Positions 18,355 to 28,662 of a stretch of 64,000 nucleotides of DNA are shown one piece after another (positions within the stretch are counted from its first letter, which is position 1; the number at the start of each line of letters is the position of its first letter). The position numbers were made by a program, and so were the translations under genes. Under the pieces are notes generated by a model. The model was not told the DNA's origin. It made no database searches and saw only the letters and a program-made list of their open reading frames with translations. Source of the DNA: Chromohalobacter canadensis (lineage in GTDB: Bacteria; Pseudomonadota; Gammaproteobacteria; Pseudomonadales; Halomonadaceae); assembly GCF_029544075.1 (NCBI RefSeq), contig NZ_JAJQJH010000001.1:62001-126000 (forward strand), written 5' to 3'.

Positions 18355-21087
18355 TTACAGCATGCTACGCAGCACATAGTGCAGGATGCCGCCGTGGCGG
18401 TAGTAAGCCATCTCGTTAGCGGTATCGATGCGGCATAGCGCCTCGATCTTCTTCTCGCCTTTGCTTGATGCGATGGTCACCTTGACCTTGGCGCCGGGCT
18501 CGATGTTGGCGATGCCTTCGATGGAAATCGTTTCGTCGCCGGTCATGCCCAGTGACTTGCGATCCTCGCCCTCGGGGAACTGCAGCGGCAACACGCCCAT
18601 ACCGATCAGGTTGGAGCGGTGGATGCGCTCGTAAGATTCGGCGAGTACGGCGCGCACGCCCAGCAGGCGCGTGCCCTTGGCTGCCCAGTCACGGCTCGAG
18701 CCAGTGCCGTATTCCTTACCGGCGACCACCACCAGAGGTGTGTCCTTCTCGACATATTTCATCGCCGCATCGTAGATCGCCATCTGCTCGCCGCTGGGCA
18801 CGTGGCGGGTATAGCCGCCGACGACGTCATCGAGCATCTCGTTTTTGATGCGTACGTTAGCGAAGGTGCCGCGCATCATCACTTCGTGATTGCCGCGCCG
18901 CGAGCCGTAGGAGTTGAAGTCCATAGGCTTGACGCCGTTTTCTTGCAGATAACGGCCGGCAGGGCTGTCCGGCTTGATCGCGCCGGCGGGCGAGATATGG
19001 TCGGTGGTCACCGAGTCGCCGAACATGGCCAATACGTTGGCATCCTTGACGTCTTCCAGCGGCGCGGGCTCCTTGCCCATGCCTTCGAAGAACGGCGGAT
19101 GCTGGATGTAGGTGGACTTGTTGTTCCACGCATAGACATCGCTTTCCGGTACCTCGAGCGATTTCCAGATCTCGTCACCCTCGAAGACCTCGCTGTACTC
19201 CTTGCGATACATCTCGGTCCGGACCTGTTCGACGGCTTCGGCGATCTCCGCCTGGCTGGGCCAGACATCCTTGAGGTACACCGGGTTACCATCCTGGTCC
19301 TTGCCCAGCGGATCCTTGGAAAGGTCGATGCGCATGTTGCCAGCCAGGGCATAAGCCACGACCAGGGGTGGTGACGCCAGCCAGTTGGTGGGCACCAGCG
19401 GATGGATGCGGCCTTCGAAGTTGCGGTTGCCGGAGAGCACTGAGGCCACCGTCAGGTCGCCTTCATCGATGGCTTTCTCGATCGGCTCGTGCAAGGGGCC
19501 GGAGTTGCCAATGCAGGTGGTGCAGCCATAGCCGACCAGATTGAAGCCCAGTTCGTTGAGGTCACTCTGGGTACCGCTGGCGTCGAGGTAGTCAGTGACC
19601 ACCTTGGAGCCCGGTGCCAGTGACGTCTTGACCCAAGGCTTGGTGGTGAGGCCCTTCTCGACGGCCTTGCGCGCCAGCAAACCGGCGGCCAGCATCACGC
19701 TGGGGTTGGAAGTGTTGGTGCACGAGGTAATGGCAGCGATGACCACGGCGCCGTGGTTAAGCTTGAAGTTTTCGCCATCGACCTCGCAGTCTTGGCTATC
19801 TTCATTCTCCACGCTTTCGTCGGTACCCACGGCGGTCTGGCCGCCTTCGGAGAGCCACTTGCCTTGTTCGGTAGGCGCGGCGTCCGGCTTGCGGTCGCTG
19901 AGAATCTTCTCGAAGGTAGACTTCATGTCGGTCAGAGCGACACGGTCCTGCGGACGCTTGGGCCCGGCCAAGCTGGACTCGACTTCGTTCATGTCGAGGT
20001 GCAGGACGTCAGTGAAGATCGGCTCGGCACCGGGTTCGCGCCACAGCCCCTGCGCCTTGGTATACGCCTCGACGAGCTCGATCTGATGTTCGTCACGGCC
20101 GGTGAGACGCATGTAGTTGAGGGTTTCCGCGTCGACCGGGAAGAAACCGCAGGTGGCACCGTATTCGGGGGCCATGTTGGCGATGGTGGCGCGATCCGCC
20201 AGCGGCAGGTCTTTGAGGCCATCGCCATAGAATTCGACGAATTTACCTACCACCCCTTTTTGGCGCAGCATCTGAGTGACCGTCAGCACCAGGTCGGTGG
20301 CGGTGATGCCTTCGCGCAGCTTGCCGGTAAGCTTGAAGCCGATGACCTCGGGAATCAGCATCGAGACCGGCTGGCCAAGCATGGCGGCCTCGGCCTCGAT
20401 GCCGCCCACGCCCCAGCCGAGCACGCCCAGGCCGTTGATCATGGTGGTGTGGGAGTCGGTGCCCACGAGTGTGTCCGGATAGGCGAACGTCTTGCCGTTT
20501 TCTTCCTTCGTCCACACCGTTTTGCCCAAATACTCCAGGTTGACCTGGTGGCAGATGCCGGTACCCGGCGGCACGACGCGGAAATTATCGAACGCCTGCT
20601 GGCCCCAGCGCAGGAATTCGTAACGTTCGCGGTTGCGCTCCATCTCGATGGCGACGTTGTCCTTGAACGATGACGGATCGCCGTAGTGATCGACCATGAC
20701 TGAGTGATCGATGACCAGATCCACAGGGGAAAGCGGATTGATGCGGTCGGCCGATTCGCCAAGACGCTTGACGGCGTCGCGCATGGCGGCCAAGTCCACG
20801 ACCCCGGGAACACCGGTGAAGTCTTGCATCAACACGCGTGCCGGACGGTAGCCGATTTCGCGAGTGGAGCGCCCCTCCTTTTGCCAGTCGACGAGTGCCT
20901 GCATGTCGTCGGAGGAGACGCTTTCATCGTCGCCATAGCGTAGTTGGTTCTCGAGCAATACCTTGAGTGTCATGGGCAGGCGCGAAGCGTCGCCAAACGC
21001 TTGGGCAGCCTTGTCCAGACTATAGTAGTGATAGGTATGATCGCCGACATCGAGTGTCGATAACGTATTCTGTGGAGCTTCGGACAT
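18355..21087 (-). CDS. acnA: aconitate hydratase (AcnA type)
   Basis: Converts citrate to isocitrate through cis-aconitate in the tricarboxylic acid cycle. The 910-residue protein is full length for the AcnA/IRP1 group. The iron-sulfur cluster ligands are Cys456 (SCTNTSNPS), Cys522 and Cys525 ([10 protein letters not shown]). An acidic stretch near 420-440 ([17 protein letters not shown]) fits a halophile. It is transcribed alone, convergent with maeA. Its upstream region carries two GACA-N-TGTC dyads (21213-21251), but these lie closer to a small plus-strand ORF. Confidence 0.97.
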   Translation of the reverse strand: MSEAPQNTLSTLDVGDHTYHYYSLDKAAQAFGDASRLPMTLKVLLENQLRYGDDESVSSDDMQALVDWQKEGRSTREIGYRPARVLMQDFTGVPGVVDLAAMRDAVKRLGESADRINPLSPVDLVIDHSVMVDHYGDPSSFKDNVAIEMERNRERYEFLRWGQQAFDNFRVVPPGTGICHQVNLEYLGKTVWTKEENGKTFAYPDTLVGTDSHTTMINGLGVLGWGVGGIEAEAAMLGQPVSMLIPEVIGFKLTGKLREGITATDLVLTVTQMLRQKGVVGKFVEFYGDGLKDLPLADRATIANMAPEYGATCGFFPVDAETLNYMRLTGRDEHQIELVEAYTKAQGLWREPGAEPIFTDVLHLDMNEVESSLAGPKRPQDRVALTDMKSTFEKILSDRKPDAAPTEQGKWLSEGGQTAVGTDESVENEDSQDCEVDGENFKLNHGAVVIAAITSCTNTSNPSVMLAAGLLARKAVEKGLTTKPWVKTSLAPGSKVVTDYLDASGTQSDLNELGFNLVGYGCTTCIGNSGPLHEPIEKAIDEGDLTVASVLSGNRNFEGRIHPLVPTNWLASPPLVVAYALAGNMRIDLSKDPLGKDQDGNPVYLKDVWPSQAEIAEAVEQVRTEMYRKEYSEVFEGDEIWKSLEVPESDVYAWNNKSTYIQHPPFFEGMGKEPAPLEDVKDANVLAMFGDSVTTDHISPAGAIKPDSPAGRYLQENGVKPMDFNSYGSRRGNHEVMMRGTFANVRIKNEMLDDVVGGYTRHVPSGEQMAIYDAAMKYVEKDTPLVVVAGKEYGTGSSRDWAAKGTRLLGVRAVLAESYERIHRSNLIGMGVLPLQFPEGEDRKSLGMTGDETISIEGIANIEPGAKVKVTIASSKGEKKIEALCRIDTANEMAYYRHGGILHYVLRSML

Positions 21088-21212
21088 GGGGCCCCCTCCT
21101 CATCAATGCTGGACGATTTTTCATGGCGAACGCCGAACCACGTTGCCCTTGGCATGCTGGAAAGGTCTGAAGACCATTCGATGGTTCGGTTCGCCGCGAG
21201 TCAGGTTCCTTC

Positions 21213-21251
21213 GACAATGTCTACAATATCATCGATACCGGAGACATTGTC
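21213..21251. promoter_or_regulatory. perfect 10-base inverted repeat, two GACA-N-TGTC dyads
   Basis: GACAATGTCT (21213-21222) and AGACATTGTC (21242-21251) are exact reverse complements across a 19-base loop, and each arm is itself a near-perfect GACA-N-TGTC dyad, centres 30 bases apart (about three helical turns). It could be a double operator between acnA and the plus-strand genes, or an RNA hairpin covering part of the ribosome binding site of the ORF at 21252. Confidence 0.5.
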
Positions 21252-21395
21252 ATGATAAGCCTTTATTTCAAGCGCGCCCATGTCACCAAGGTGGCAAGTT
21301 GGATAATGCCTGAAGCTTGGCATGCCAGTCTTGTGCGAGAATTTCGACGCCTTGGCTTGAAAGAGGGCAAGGGCGACCCGACATTCAGTCGGTAA
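21252..21395 (+). CDS. putative small protein of 47 residues
   Basis: Unrecognised short ORF starting MISLYFKRAHVTKV and ending DPTFSR. GGAG lies eight bases before the ATG, a good ribosome binding site, and the ORF ends 31 bases before the CPXCG gene on the same strand. The peptide is basic, with an aromatic N-terminal part and no clear membrane segment. Support is only the ribosome binding site, position and intact frame, so it may be spurious. If it is not real, the 339 bases between acnA and 21427 hold only the inverted repeat and promoters. Confidence 0.4.
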   Translation: MISLYFKRAHVTKVASWIMPEAWHASLVREFRRLGLKEGKGDPTFSR

Positions 21396-21426
21396 TGCGC
21401 CGTACTCAAGGACGGCAGGAGTCGGT

Positions 21427-21636
21427 ATGAACGAAGAGATGTTGTTGTCATGGCCGGCGAAGTGCCCTTATTGCGACGCATCTTTCGAGATGTTGATCGA
21501 TAGCAGTGTGGGTAGCCACGCTACTTGGGAGGATTGCCCTCAGTGCTGTGCGCCGATTCAAGTGCGTGTGACGGTTTCGCCGTTCAGCGGCGAACTTGAA
21601 GACGTCATGCTAGGGCAAGACGACGACGTATTCTGA
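21427..21636 (+). CDS. CPXCG-motif cysteine-rich protein
   Basis: Small 69-residue acidic cytoplasmic protein with two cysteine knuckles, CPYC (residues 13-16) and CPQC (37-40), that should bind one zinc ion. It resembles the conserved CPXCG cysteine-rich family, which has no known function. The start is supported by AGGAG six bases upstream. It lies between acnA and the peroxiredoxin gene and is separated from the latter by 165 bases. Confidence 0.8.
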   Translation: MNEEMLLSWPAKCPYCDASFEMLIDSSVGSHATWEDCPQCCAPIQVRVTVSPFSGELEDVMLGQDDDVF

Positions 21637-21702
21637 GCGCTTCTTGGGCTGGATATGCGGCTATGTTGGACGTGGCATATCGACCCGATAGGGAGCGCCT
21701 AT

Positions 21703-21720
21703 ATTGCCCATTGGGGCAAT
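21703..21720. promoter_or_regulatory. palindrome upstream of the peroxiredoxin gene
   Basis: ATTGCCC-ATTG-GGGCAAT, perfect 7-base arms, 82 bases before the start codon. Either an operator or the end of the preceding transcript; no T run follows. Confidence 0.4.
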
Positions 21721-21801
21721 CAAATTGGCATAAAAGAAGCCCGCCGGTAACCTTGGCAGGGTTTCAGTATAGTCATCCACCCGACTTTTCAGGAGAAATG
21801 A

Positions 21802-22404
21802 ATGAGCGTATTGGTTGGACGTCAGGTACCCGATTTCGAAGCGGCAGCTGTTCTGGGCGATGGCACCATCGTCGAAGACTTCAAGCTGTCCGAAACCAAC
21901 GGCAAGCTGCGTGTCGTCTTCTTCTGGCCGCTGGATTTCACCTTCGTTTGCCCGTCCGAGATCATCGCGCATGACAATCGTCTGGCGCAGTTCCGTGATC
22001 TTGGCGTCGAAGTGATTGGGGTATCCATCGACTCACAGTTCACTCACCACGCATGGCGCAAGACCTCTCCCGAGAAGGGCGGCATTGGTGAAGTCGGCTT
22101 CCCGATGGTGGCTGACGTCAAGCACGAGATCACGCAAGCTTTCGGCATTGAGCATCCGGAAGCCGGCGTCGCTCTGCGCGCGTCCTTCCTGATCGACGAA
22201 GACGGCGTCGTTCAGCACCAGACCATCAACAACCTGCCGCTGGGCCGCAACGTCGATGAGATGCTGCGCATGGTCAAGGCCCTCAAATTCCACCAGAAGA
22301 ACGGCGAAGTCTGCCCGGCTGGCTGGGACGAAGGCCAGGAAGGCATGAAAGACACCGCCGAAGGCGTCGCCAAGTATCTGGGCACGCACTCCGACGAACT
22401 GTAA
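21802..22404 (+). CDS. typical 2-Cys peroxiredoxin (AhpC/Prx1 class)
   Basis: Reduces hydrogen peroxide and organic peroxides, recycled through a disulfide partner. The 200-residue protein has the peroxidatic Cys50 in FTFVCPSE with the supporting Thr47, and the resolving Cys171 in EVCPAGW, the arrangement of typical 2-Cys enzymes. AGGAG stands six bases before the ATG. Thioredoxin reductase is the next gene, which fits thioredoxin-dependent recycling, although two hairpins separate them so they may be transcribed separately. Confidence 0.95.
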   Translation: MSVLVGRQVPDFEAAAVLGDGTIVEDFKLSETNGKLRVVFFWPLDFTFVCPSEIIAHDNRLAQFRDLGVEVIGVSIDSQFTHHAWRKTSPEKGGIGEVGFPMVADVKHEITQAFGIEHPEAGVALRASFLIDEDGVVQHQTINNLPLGRNVDEMLRMVKALKFHQKNGEVCPAGWDEGQEGMKDTAEGVAKYLGTHSDEL

Positions 22405-22424
22405 GCGTTGACACGTTTACAACG

Positions 22425-22449
22425 AAGGGCGGCCAATCGGCCGCCCTTT
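22425..22449 (+). terminator. terminator-like hairpin after the peroxiredoxin gene
   Basis: AAGGGCGGCC and GGCCGCCCTT, a perfect 10-base-pair stem with a four-base loop; the T run after it is short. Confidence 0.65.
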
Positions 22450-22479
22450 GCCGTGTCGACAAGCATTTACAGCGAATGG

Positions 22480-23520
<1,041 letters not shown>

Positions 23521-23560
23521 GACCGCTTCGCCGTGCCGTGCGGTGACAGTCTGATGCCGA

Positions 23561-23590
23561 TCACGCCCGCGCCACCATGCGCGGGCGTGA
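23561..23590 (+). terminator. terminator-like hairpin after trxB
   Basis: TCACGCCCGCGC and GCGCGGGCGTGA form a perfect 12-base-pair stem with a six-base loop; only GTGTTTG follows. Confidence 0.55.
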
Positions 23591-23637
23591 GTGTTTGTGA
23601 GAAGCTGTCGAAGGCGATACCACAAGGGAGATGACGC

Positions 23638-25860
23638 ATGAGTGCCCCCTCGGAGGACATGACGTCCTCTAGCGCATGGTTGGATGCCCTGGTCGACGCC
23701 TGCCGTGAACGTCGGCATCGCGGCGTGATCTGGATACCCGCGTCGTCCGAATTGGCCCGGGCGCGTGCGCTTTCCCTCTGGCAGGCTCGGGCGTGGCATG
23801 CTCCCTTGTGGGTCGGCGAGGCCGCCCCCGAGGCCGATATCGATGCGCTGTCCCCGCGCCAGGCGCGCACTCGCTTGGGGCGCGAGCATGATCTGATCAT
23901 CTTCGATGCCAATGCCGCGTTGGGTTTCGATCCGGATGCTTTCGGGGCGCTGAGCGGTACGTTGCGTGCCGGAGGACTGCTGGTCGTGTTGACGCCTGCC
24001 GAATGGGCCCACGGCCAGGTTAGCCCGGATGCCGACTATGCGCGTCTGGCGCATTGGCCTCACGCACCGGCGACGCTGACCGCCCATTACCTGGCGCGTC
24101 TGGCGCGGCGCTTGCTCCGTGAGCCCAGCGTCTGTCGTTGGTCTGATGAGCACGCCACGCCGTGCCCCGGTCGCCTGCCCGAGGCGAACGCGCCTGCAGA
24201 GTCTTCTCCTGACGACGCCTGTATTACTCATGATCAGCAAGAGGCCGTGCATCGACTGACGCGCTTGCGCCGTCGGCGCCCTGTGGTCCTGAGTGCCGAT
24301 CGAGGGCGAGGCAAGTCGGCTGCGTTGGGCATCGCCGCCGCACGACGGCTGGCGGCGGGGGAGACAACGTTGTGGGTCACCGCACCGCGTCGAGCGGCGG
24401 TGGAGCCGCTTTTCGAGCGCTTGGCGGCGCTGTATCCCCAAGGGCATCGTGCCGAGATGCGTTTTCACGTCACGCTTGAGGCAGGGAGATGCGAGGTTCG
24501 TTTTCTCGCCCCGGATGCCGTAATGGCAGCTCTGAGCGAGCCGGGTGTGGATCGTCACGCGCCGCCGACGCTGTTCGTCGACGAAGCAGCGGCCATTCCT
24601 ACGCCACTGTTGGCACGTTGGCTGGACGCCTTCCCGCGTCTCGCTTTTGCCACCACCGTGCATGGTTACGAAGGCACCGGACGTGGCTTCCAGGTTCGTT
24701 TTTACGCCCGCCTGTCCCGTCGCACGCCCGACTGGCGCGAGATCCATCTACGCGAGCCGGTGCGCTGGGCCGACGGTGATCCCCTCGAACGTCTTACCCG
24801 CGATATGCTGCTGCTCGATGCCATGCCGGCTGGCGATGGCGAGGTCGAATCGGCGCTGGCCGCCGGGCCACTGCGCATTCGCTGGCTCGACCGCGAGGCA
24901 CTGGCTCATGACGAGCACGCCCTCAAGACGTTGTTCGGCCTGCTGGTGCAGGCTCATTACCGCACCACGCCTGGCGATTTGCGCCAACTGCTCGACGGCC
25001 CCGATGTGCGACTCGCGGTGGCCTATGCTGGCGATACCTGCCTCGGGGTATGCCAGGTGCAGGCGGAGGGCGGTTTTCCTGTCGACCTTGCCGAGCGTGT
25101 CGTGCTCGGCGAGCGCCGCCCGCGTGGTCATCTGCTGGCGCAGTCGTTAGCTGCGCACGGTGGCTGGCAGACGGCGCTGACATCGCACTGGTGGCGCATC
25201 ATGCGCATCGCCGTGCATCCCGCCGTGCGGCGGCATGGTATAGGGCGGGCACTGGTCGAAGCCGTAGCCACGGCGGCCCGCACGCACGACGTCGCGCATC
25301 TGGGCGTGAGCTTCGGCGCCGAGGCGATGCTGATCGCCTTCTGGCGGCGTTTGGGGTTCATCTCGTTGCGCCTGGGGCTGACCCGCGAAGCGGCGAGCGG
25401 TGAGCACGCCTTGATGATGGGGCAGTCGCTGACGTCCCCGGCGGGAGTGTCGTTGGCGACCTGGTCGGATGACTTCCAGCATCTGCTGCCGAGCCTGTTG
25501 GCCTTCGAGTTGGCGCATTTGGAAACCGATGTCGTCACGGCGTTGCTGCACGAGGGAACGACGCCCGAGGTGAATGCCGATGTATGTGCACGCCTGGAGC
25601 GCTTCGCGCAGGGCGGCGGTGAGCTGGCGCTCGTGCGGCCTTGGCTGTGTCGGGCCTGGCTGGCCTGGTGGCGCCGTCAGCCGCAGGAAGCCGCCGACGA
25701 GGCACCGGGCGAGGACACAAGAGCATTGCACGATTGGGCCGCGACATTGTTCCAGGGGCGTGATGACGAGGCGACGCGCGCGATGGGGCGCCAAGCCCGA
25801 ATCGCCCACTGGCGCCGCCTAGCGGGTCTCTTGCGTTGTCGCCTGAGGCCGACGCCATGA
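23638..25860 (+). CDS. tmcA: tRNA(Met) cytidine acetyltransferase TmcA
   Basis: ATP-dependent enzyme that makes N4-acetylcytidine at the wobble base of elongator tRNA-Met. The 740-residue protein has an N-terminal DUF1726-like domain (1-190), a helicase-like ATPase domain with Walker A SADRGRGKS (219-227) and Walker B LFVDEAAAIP (312-321), a GNAT acetyltransferase domain with the acetyl-CoA loop VRRHGIGRALV near residue 530, and a C-terminal helical domain. It is somewhat longer than E. coli TmcA (671), mostly in the linker and C-terminus. It begins 117 bases after trxB. Confidence 0.92.
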   Translation: MSAPSEDMTSSSAWLDALVDACRERRHRGVIWIPASSELARARALSLWQARAWHAPLWVGEAAPEADIDALSPRQARTRLGREHDLIIFDANAALGFDPDAFGALSGTLRAGGLLVVLTPAEWAHGQVSPDADYARLAHWPHAPATLTAHYLARLARRLLREPSVCRWSDEHATPCPGRLPEANAPAESSPDDACITHDQQEAVHRLTRLRRRRPVVLSADRGRGKSAALGIAAARRLAAGETTLWVTAPRRAAVEPLFERLAALYPQGHRAEMRFHVTLEAGRCEVRFLAPDAVMAALSEPGVDRHAPPTLFVDEAAAIPTPLLARWLDAFPRLAFATTVHGYEGTGRGFQVRFYARLSRRTPDWREIHLREPVRWADGDPLERLTRDMLLLDAMPAGDGEVESALAAGPLRIRWLDREALAHDEHALKTLFGLLVQAHYRTTPGDLRQLLDGPDVRLAVAYAGDTCLGVCQVQAEGGFPVDLAERVVLGERRPRGHLLAQSLAAHGGWQTALTSHWWRIMRIAVHPAVRRHGIGRALVEAVATAARTHDVAHLGVSFGAEAMLIAFWRRLGFISLRLGLTREAASGEHALMMGQSLTSPAGVSLATWSDDFQHLLPSLLAFELAHLETDVVTALLHEGTTPEVNADVCARLERFAQGGGELALVRPWLCRAWLAWWRRQPQEAADEAPGEDTRALHDWAATLFQGRDDEATRAMGRQARIAHWRRLAGLLRCRLRPTP

Positions 25861-26009
25861 CTGTCGCCGTCGGTGGACTTGCGTTGCGCGATGCAGCGCG
25901 TAAGGTGTCATGATGCCCGACACGTGCTGCGTCGCCATTCCTTGATCGTTTGTCGTTACCGGGAGACGTAGCGCGCGATGTCGGCGGCTCCCAATAGGAA
26001 CGATTTCCC

Positions 26010-27473
26010 ATGAACGATCACCTTCTGCAACTCTCTCCCGAACCGCTGTGGCGCCATTTCCGCACGTTGTGCAATACGCCGCGCCCCTCCGGTCATGAAC
26101 AGCGCCTAGTCGAGACGCTCACCGCCTGGGCCGACGAACGCGGGTTGGCACATGAGCGCGACGCCGCCGGTAACCTCAAGATTCGTAAGCCGGCCTCGCC
26201 GGGGTGCGAGGAGCTTCCCGGTGTCATCCTGCAGGGGCACCTGGATATGGTCGCCCAGGCCAATGCCGATCACCCGCATGATTTTACCCGTGATGCGCTC
26301 GACACTTATGTCGAAGACGGCTGGCTGCATGCTCGCGAGACCACTCTGGGCGCCGATAACGGTATGGGTGTGGCCGCCGCGTTGGCGATTCTCGAGGACG
26401 ACACTCTGCGCCACGGTCCGCTCGAGGCGTTGTTTACGCTGGAGGAAGAAGCCTCCATGCGTGGCGCGCTGGAACTCGACGAGGGCTGGTTGCAGGGGCG
26501 CTATTTGCTCAACCTCGACTCCGAGGATCGCGGCCAGGTCTATATCGGCTGCGCTGGCGGAGCCGATGTGGTTGTCGGCGCGCGGCTGCCCACGCGGGAT
26601 CTCGGCGAGGACGAAATCGTGCGTCGCGTCGCCCTGACCGGGCTGGTGGGCGGCCACTCGGGCATCGATATCCACAAGGGGCGAGGTAACGCCAATCGCT
26701 TGTTGGTGCGGGTGCTGCGTGCCTTGGAACCGTTCGGCGCCTGCCTCGTCGCCTATCATGGCGGCACGCTGCGCAATGCGCTGCCGCGCGAGGCCTTCGC
26801 CAGCATCGCGCTGCCCGCCGAAGAAGAGGACGCGGTTACGCAGCGGCTGGCCGAACTGGAGGCTGAACTTGCCAGCGAACTGGCGGGGATCGACGAAGAC
26901 GTGGAGCTCGCCCTCGAGTCTGCCGAGACCGATGCGCCACTCACCGAGGCCGCCAGTCGCCTGCTGATCGCAGCCTTGCATGTGGCGCCGTGCGGCGTCG
27001 AGCGTATGAGCGTTGAAGTACCGGGCGTGGTGGAAACCTCCAACAACCTGGGCGTGGTCAAGCTCGAGGCCGGGCGCTTTCATCTATGCGCCCTGGTACG
27101 CTCGTTGCGCGATAGCGCCACACGGGATCTCGCCGACCGCTTCCGGGCATTGTTCTCACTGATCGGCGCCGAGACACGGGTCGAGAATGCCTACCCCGGC
27201 TGGACGCCAGATCCCGAAAGCACGCTGCTGGCGCGTTTTCGTCGTCTACACCTCGAGCAGACAGGGGTCGACCCGGACGTGAAAGTTATCCACGCCGGGC
27301 TGGAATGCGGCATTCTCGGGGGCAAGTATCCGCACCTGGAGATGATTTCCTTCGGCCCCTTGATCCGCGGTGCCCACTCGCCCGCAGAGCGCGTCGAACT
27401 CGACTCTGTGGGCGAGTTCTGGCAAGTGCTGCGAGCCGTGATCGAAGACTTGGCCACGGCACGAGCGGCGTGA
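26010..27473 (+). CDS. pepD: cytosolic beta-alanyl-histidine dipeptidase / aminoacyl-histidine dipeptidase PepD
   Basis: Zinc dipeptidase of family M20C that hydrolyses Xaa-His and other dipeptides. The 487-residue length matches E. coli PepD (485). Zinc ligands and catalytic residues appear in order: His77 and Asp79 (QGHLDMV), Asp116 (LGADNGMG), the Glu145-Glu146 pair (TLEEEASM), Asp in NLDSEDRG and a histidine in GAHSPAER near the end. Its stop is two bases from the stop of the convergent phosphatase gene with no terminator visible between them. Confidence 0.95.
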   Translation: MNDHLLQLSPEPLWRHFRTLCNTPRPSGHEQRLVETLTAWADERGLAHERDAAGNLKIRKPASPGCEELPGVILQGHLDMVAQANADHPHDFTRDALDTYVEDGWLHARETTLGADNGMGVAAALAILEDDTLRHGPLEALFTLEEEASMRGALELDEGWLQGRYLLNLDSEDRGQVYIGCAGGADVVVGARLPTRDLGEDEIVRRVALTGLVGGHSGIDIHKGRGNANRLLVRVLRALEPFGACLVAYHGGTLRNALPREAFASIALPAEEEDAVTQRLAELEAELASELAGIDEDVELALESAETDAPLTEAASRLLIAALHVAPCGVERMSVEVPGVVETSNNLGVVKLEAGRFHLCALVRSLRDSATRDLADRFRALFSLIGAETRVENAYPGWTPDPESTLLARFRRLHLEQTGVDPDVKVIHAGLECGILGGKYPHLEMISFGPLIRGAHSPAERVELDSVGEFWQVLRAVIEDLATARAA

Positions 27474-27474
27474 A

Positions 27475-28662
27475 TCAGCGCGACGCCTGACGCACTGCTT
27501 CCAGCCCCGTCTCGGAGATATAGCCTCGGTCGCGCGCATGCGCGGCCATGGCGGCGCTGTCATCGCTCAGCAGAAGCTCGCAGTCGGTATGCTCGATCTC
27601 CTCGCGCAGCCGGGCGATGGCCGCTTCGCGGTCGGGCTTGCGGTCGACGCGACGAATGTAGATCGTCTTCACGCGGTCCGGGTTTTCCTTGACGATACGC
27701 GTGTAGATTTCGGGATCGTGTTGGCCGCTGTCCCCGATCAGCACGCAGGGCAGCGTGTCGAACAGCGTGATCATCTGCGTGATCAAGTCGTACTTGTGAT
27801 CCTCGGCACGGCGCGGCCAGGGATGACGCCAGGAAATACCCCATTCGCGCAGGAACAGGATCGGCCCGACGGGGATGTGATTGAGCTGGAAGAACGCCTC
27901 GAGCACCTCGTAGATGCTCCACGGGCCGCGTGAGACGTAGAGAATTGGCCGCCGTGAGTCGCCCGCTGTGCCCGCGTGCAGGGCCTGATAGAGCTCGGCA
28001 ACGCCGGGAAAGGCGGTGCGTCGATGGGCCTTCTCAACGAATAGGCGATACAGCATGCGAAGCTTGTCGGCGACGCCGGTGTACATCACCGTGTCGTCGA
28101 TGTCGCTGATCACCATCAGGTCGGTATGCGGTGGTGGAATATAGACATCGGCGCGCGAGAGAACATTGTCGCGGTCGGCCGTAATGACCTCGAGTTCGGC
28201 GCGGTGCCAGGAAACGTGTTCGTCGAGCGGCAGGTCGAGCGGCAGGCGGACATCGAAATAGCCGTCGTGGTCCGTGGTGACGGTGGCGCTGTTGTCGCCT
28301 AGGCGAATGCGCACCTCGGCGTCGGCAAAGCCGCGCCGTGCGAGCCGGCGGGTCACGTCTGCGGCGTCGCGTAGCGCCCCGCGTCTGGGGATGACGCGTG
28401 CCAACCCCACCTGACGGAAGACCCGCCCCATCAGGAACGCCTCGCGATGCGTGCCGTAACCACGGTAGGGATGGACGACCGGGCCGCCTTGGCCGCTATC
28501 CGACTTCATCGGCCGCGCGAAGATCCGCAGCAGGCTCTTGACGGCGAAATGCAGACGTCGTGAAAGCATTCGAATGCCGCGTCGCGGGCCCACGCTCTCG
28601 GCGGTACGCAAAACGTCCGCCTCAGGAGAGGCGGACGTCGATTGTGGTCGGTGGGGCGTCAT
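27475..28662 (-). CDS. App1-type phosphatase domain protein (DUF2183)
   Basis: Uncharacterised protein of 395 residues with a C-terminal domain like yeast App1 phosphatidate phosphatase. The haloacid-dehalogenase-type catalytic motif DIDDT is at 187-191 (SDIDDTVMYTG), with later motifs LYVSRGPWSI and LIGDSGQHDPEIY. Residues 100-175 resemble a small beta-sandwich (DAEVRIRLGDNSATVTTDHDGYF region). Substrate is unknown; phospholipid is inference. The start is well supported because its ATG overlaps the stop of the DJ-1/PfpI gene (TGATG), so the two are translationally coupled. Confidence 0.82.
   Translation of the reverse strand: MTPHRPQSTSASPEADVLRTAESVGPRRGIRMLSRRLHFAVKSLLRIFARPMKSDSGQGGPVVHPYRGYGTHREAFLMGRVFRQVGLARVIPRRGALRDAADVTRRLARRGFADAEVRIRLGDNSATVTTDHDGYFDVRLPLDLPLDEHVSWHRAELEVITADRDNVLSRADVYIPPPHTDLMVISDIDDTVMYTGVADKLRMLYRLFVEKAHRRTAFPGVAELYQALHAGTAGDSRRPILYVSRGPWSIYEVLEAFFQLNHIPVGPILFLREWGISWRHPWPRRAEDHKYDLITQMITLFDTLPCVLIGDSGQHDPEIYTRIVKENPDRVKTIYIRRVDRKPDREAAIARLREEIEHTDCELLLSDDSAAMAAHARDRGYISETGLEAVRQASR

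Noticed and set aside
21768-21773. TATAGT with TTGGCA upstream as a peroxiredoxin promoter
   Set aside because: The two elements are only nine bases apart, too close for sigma-70, and the sigma-54 pattern is not met.
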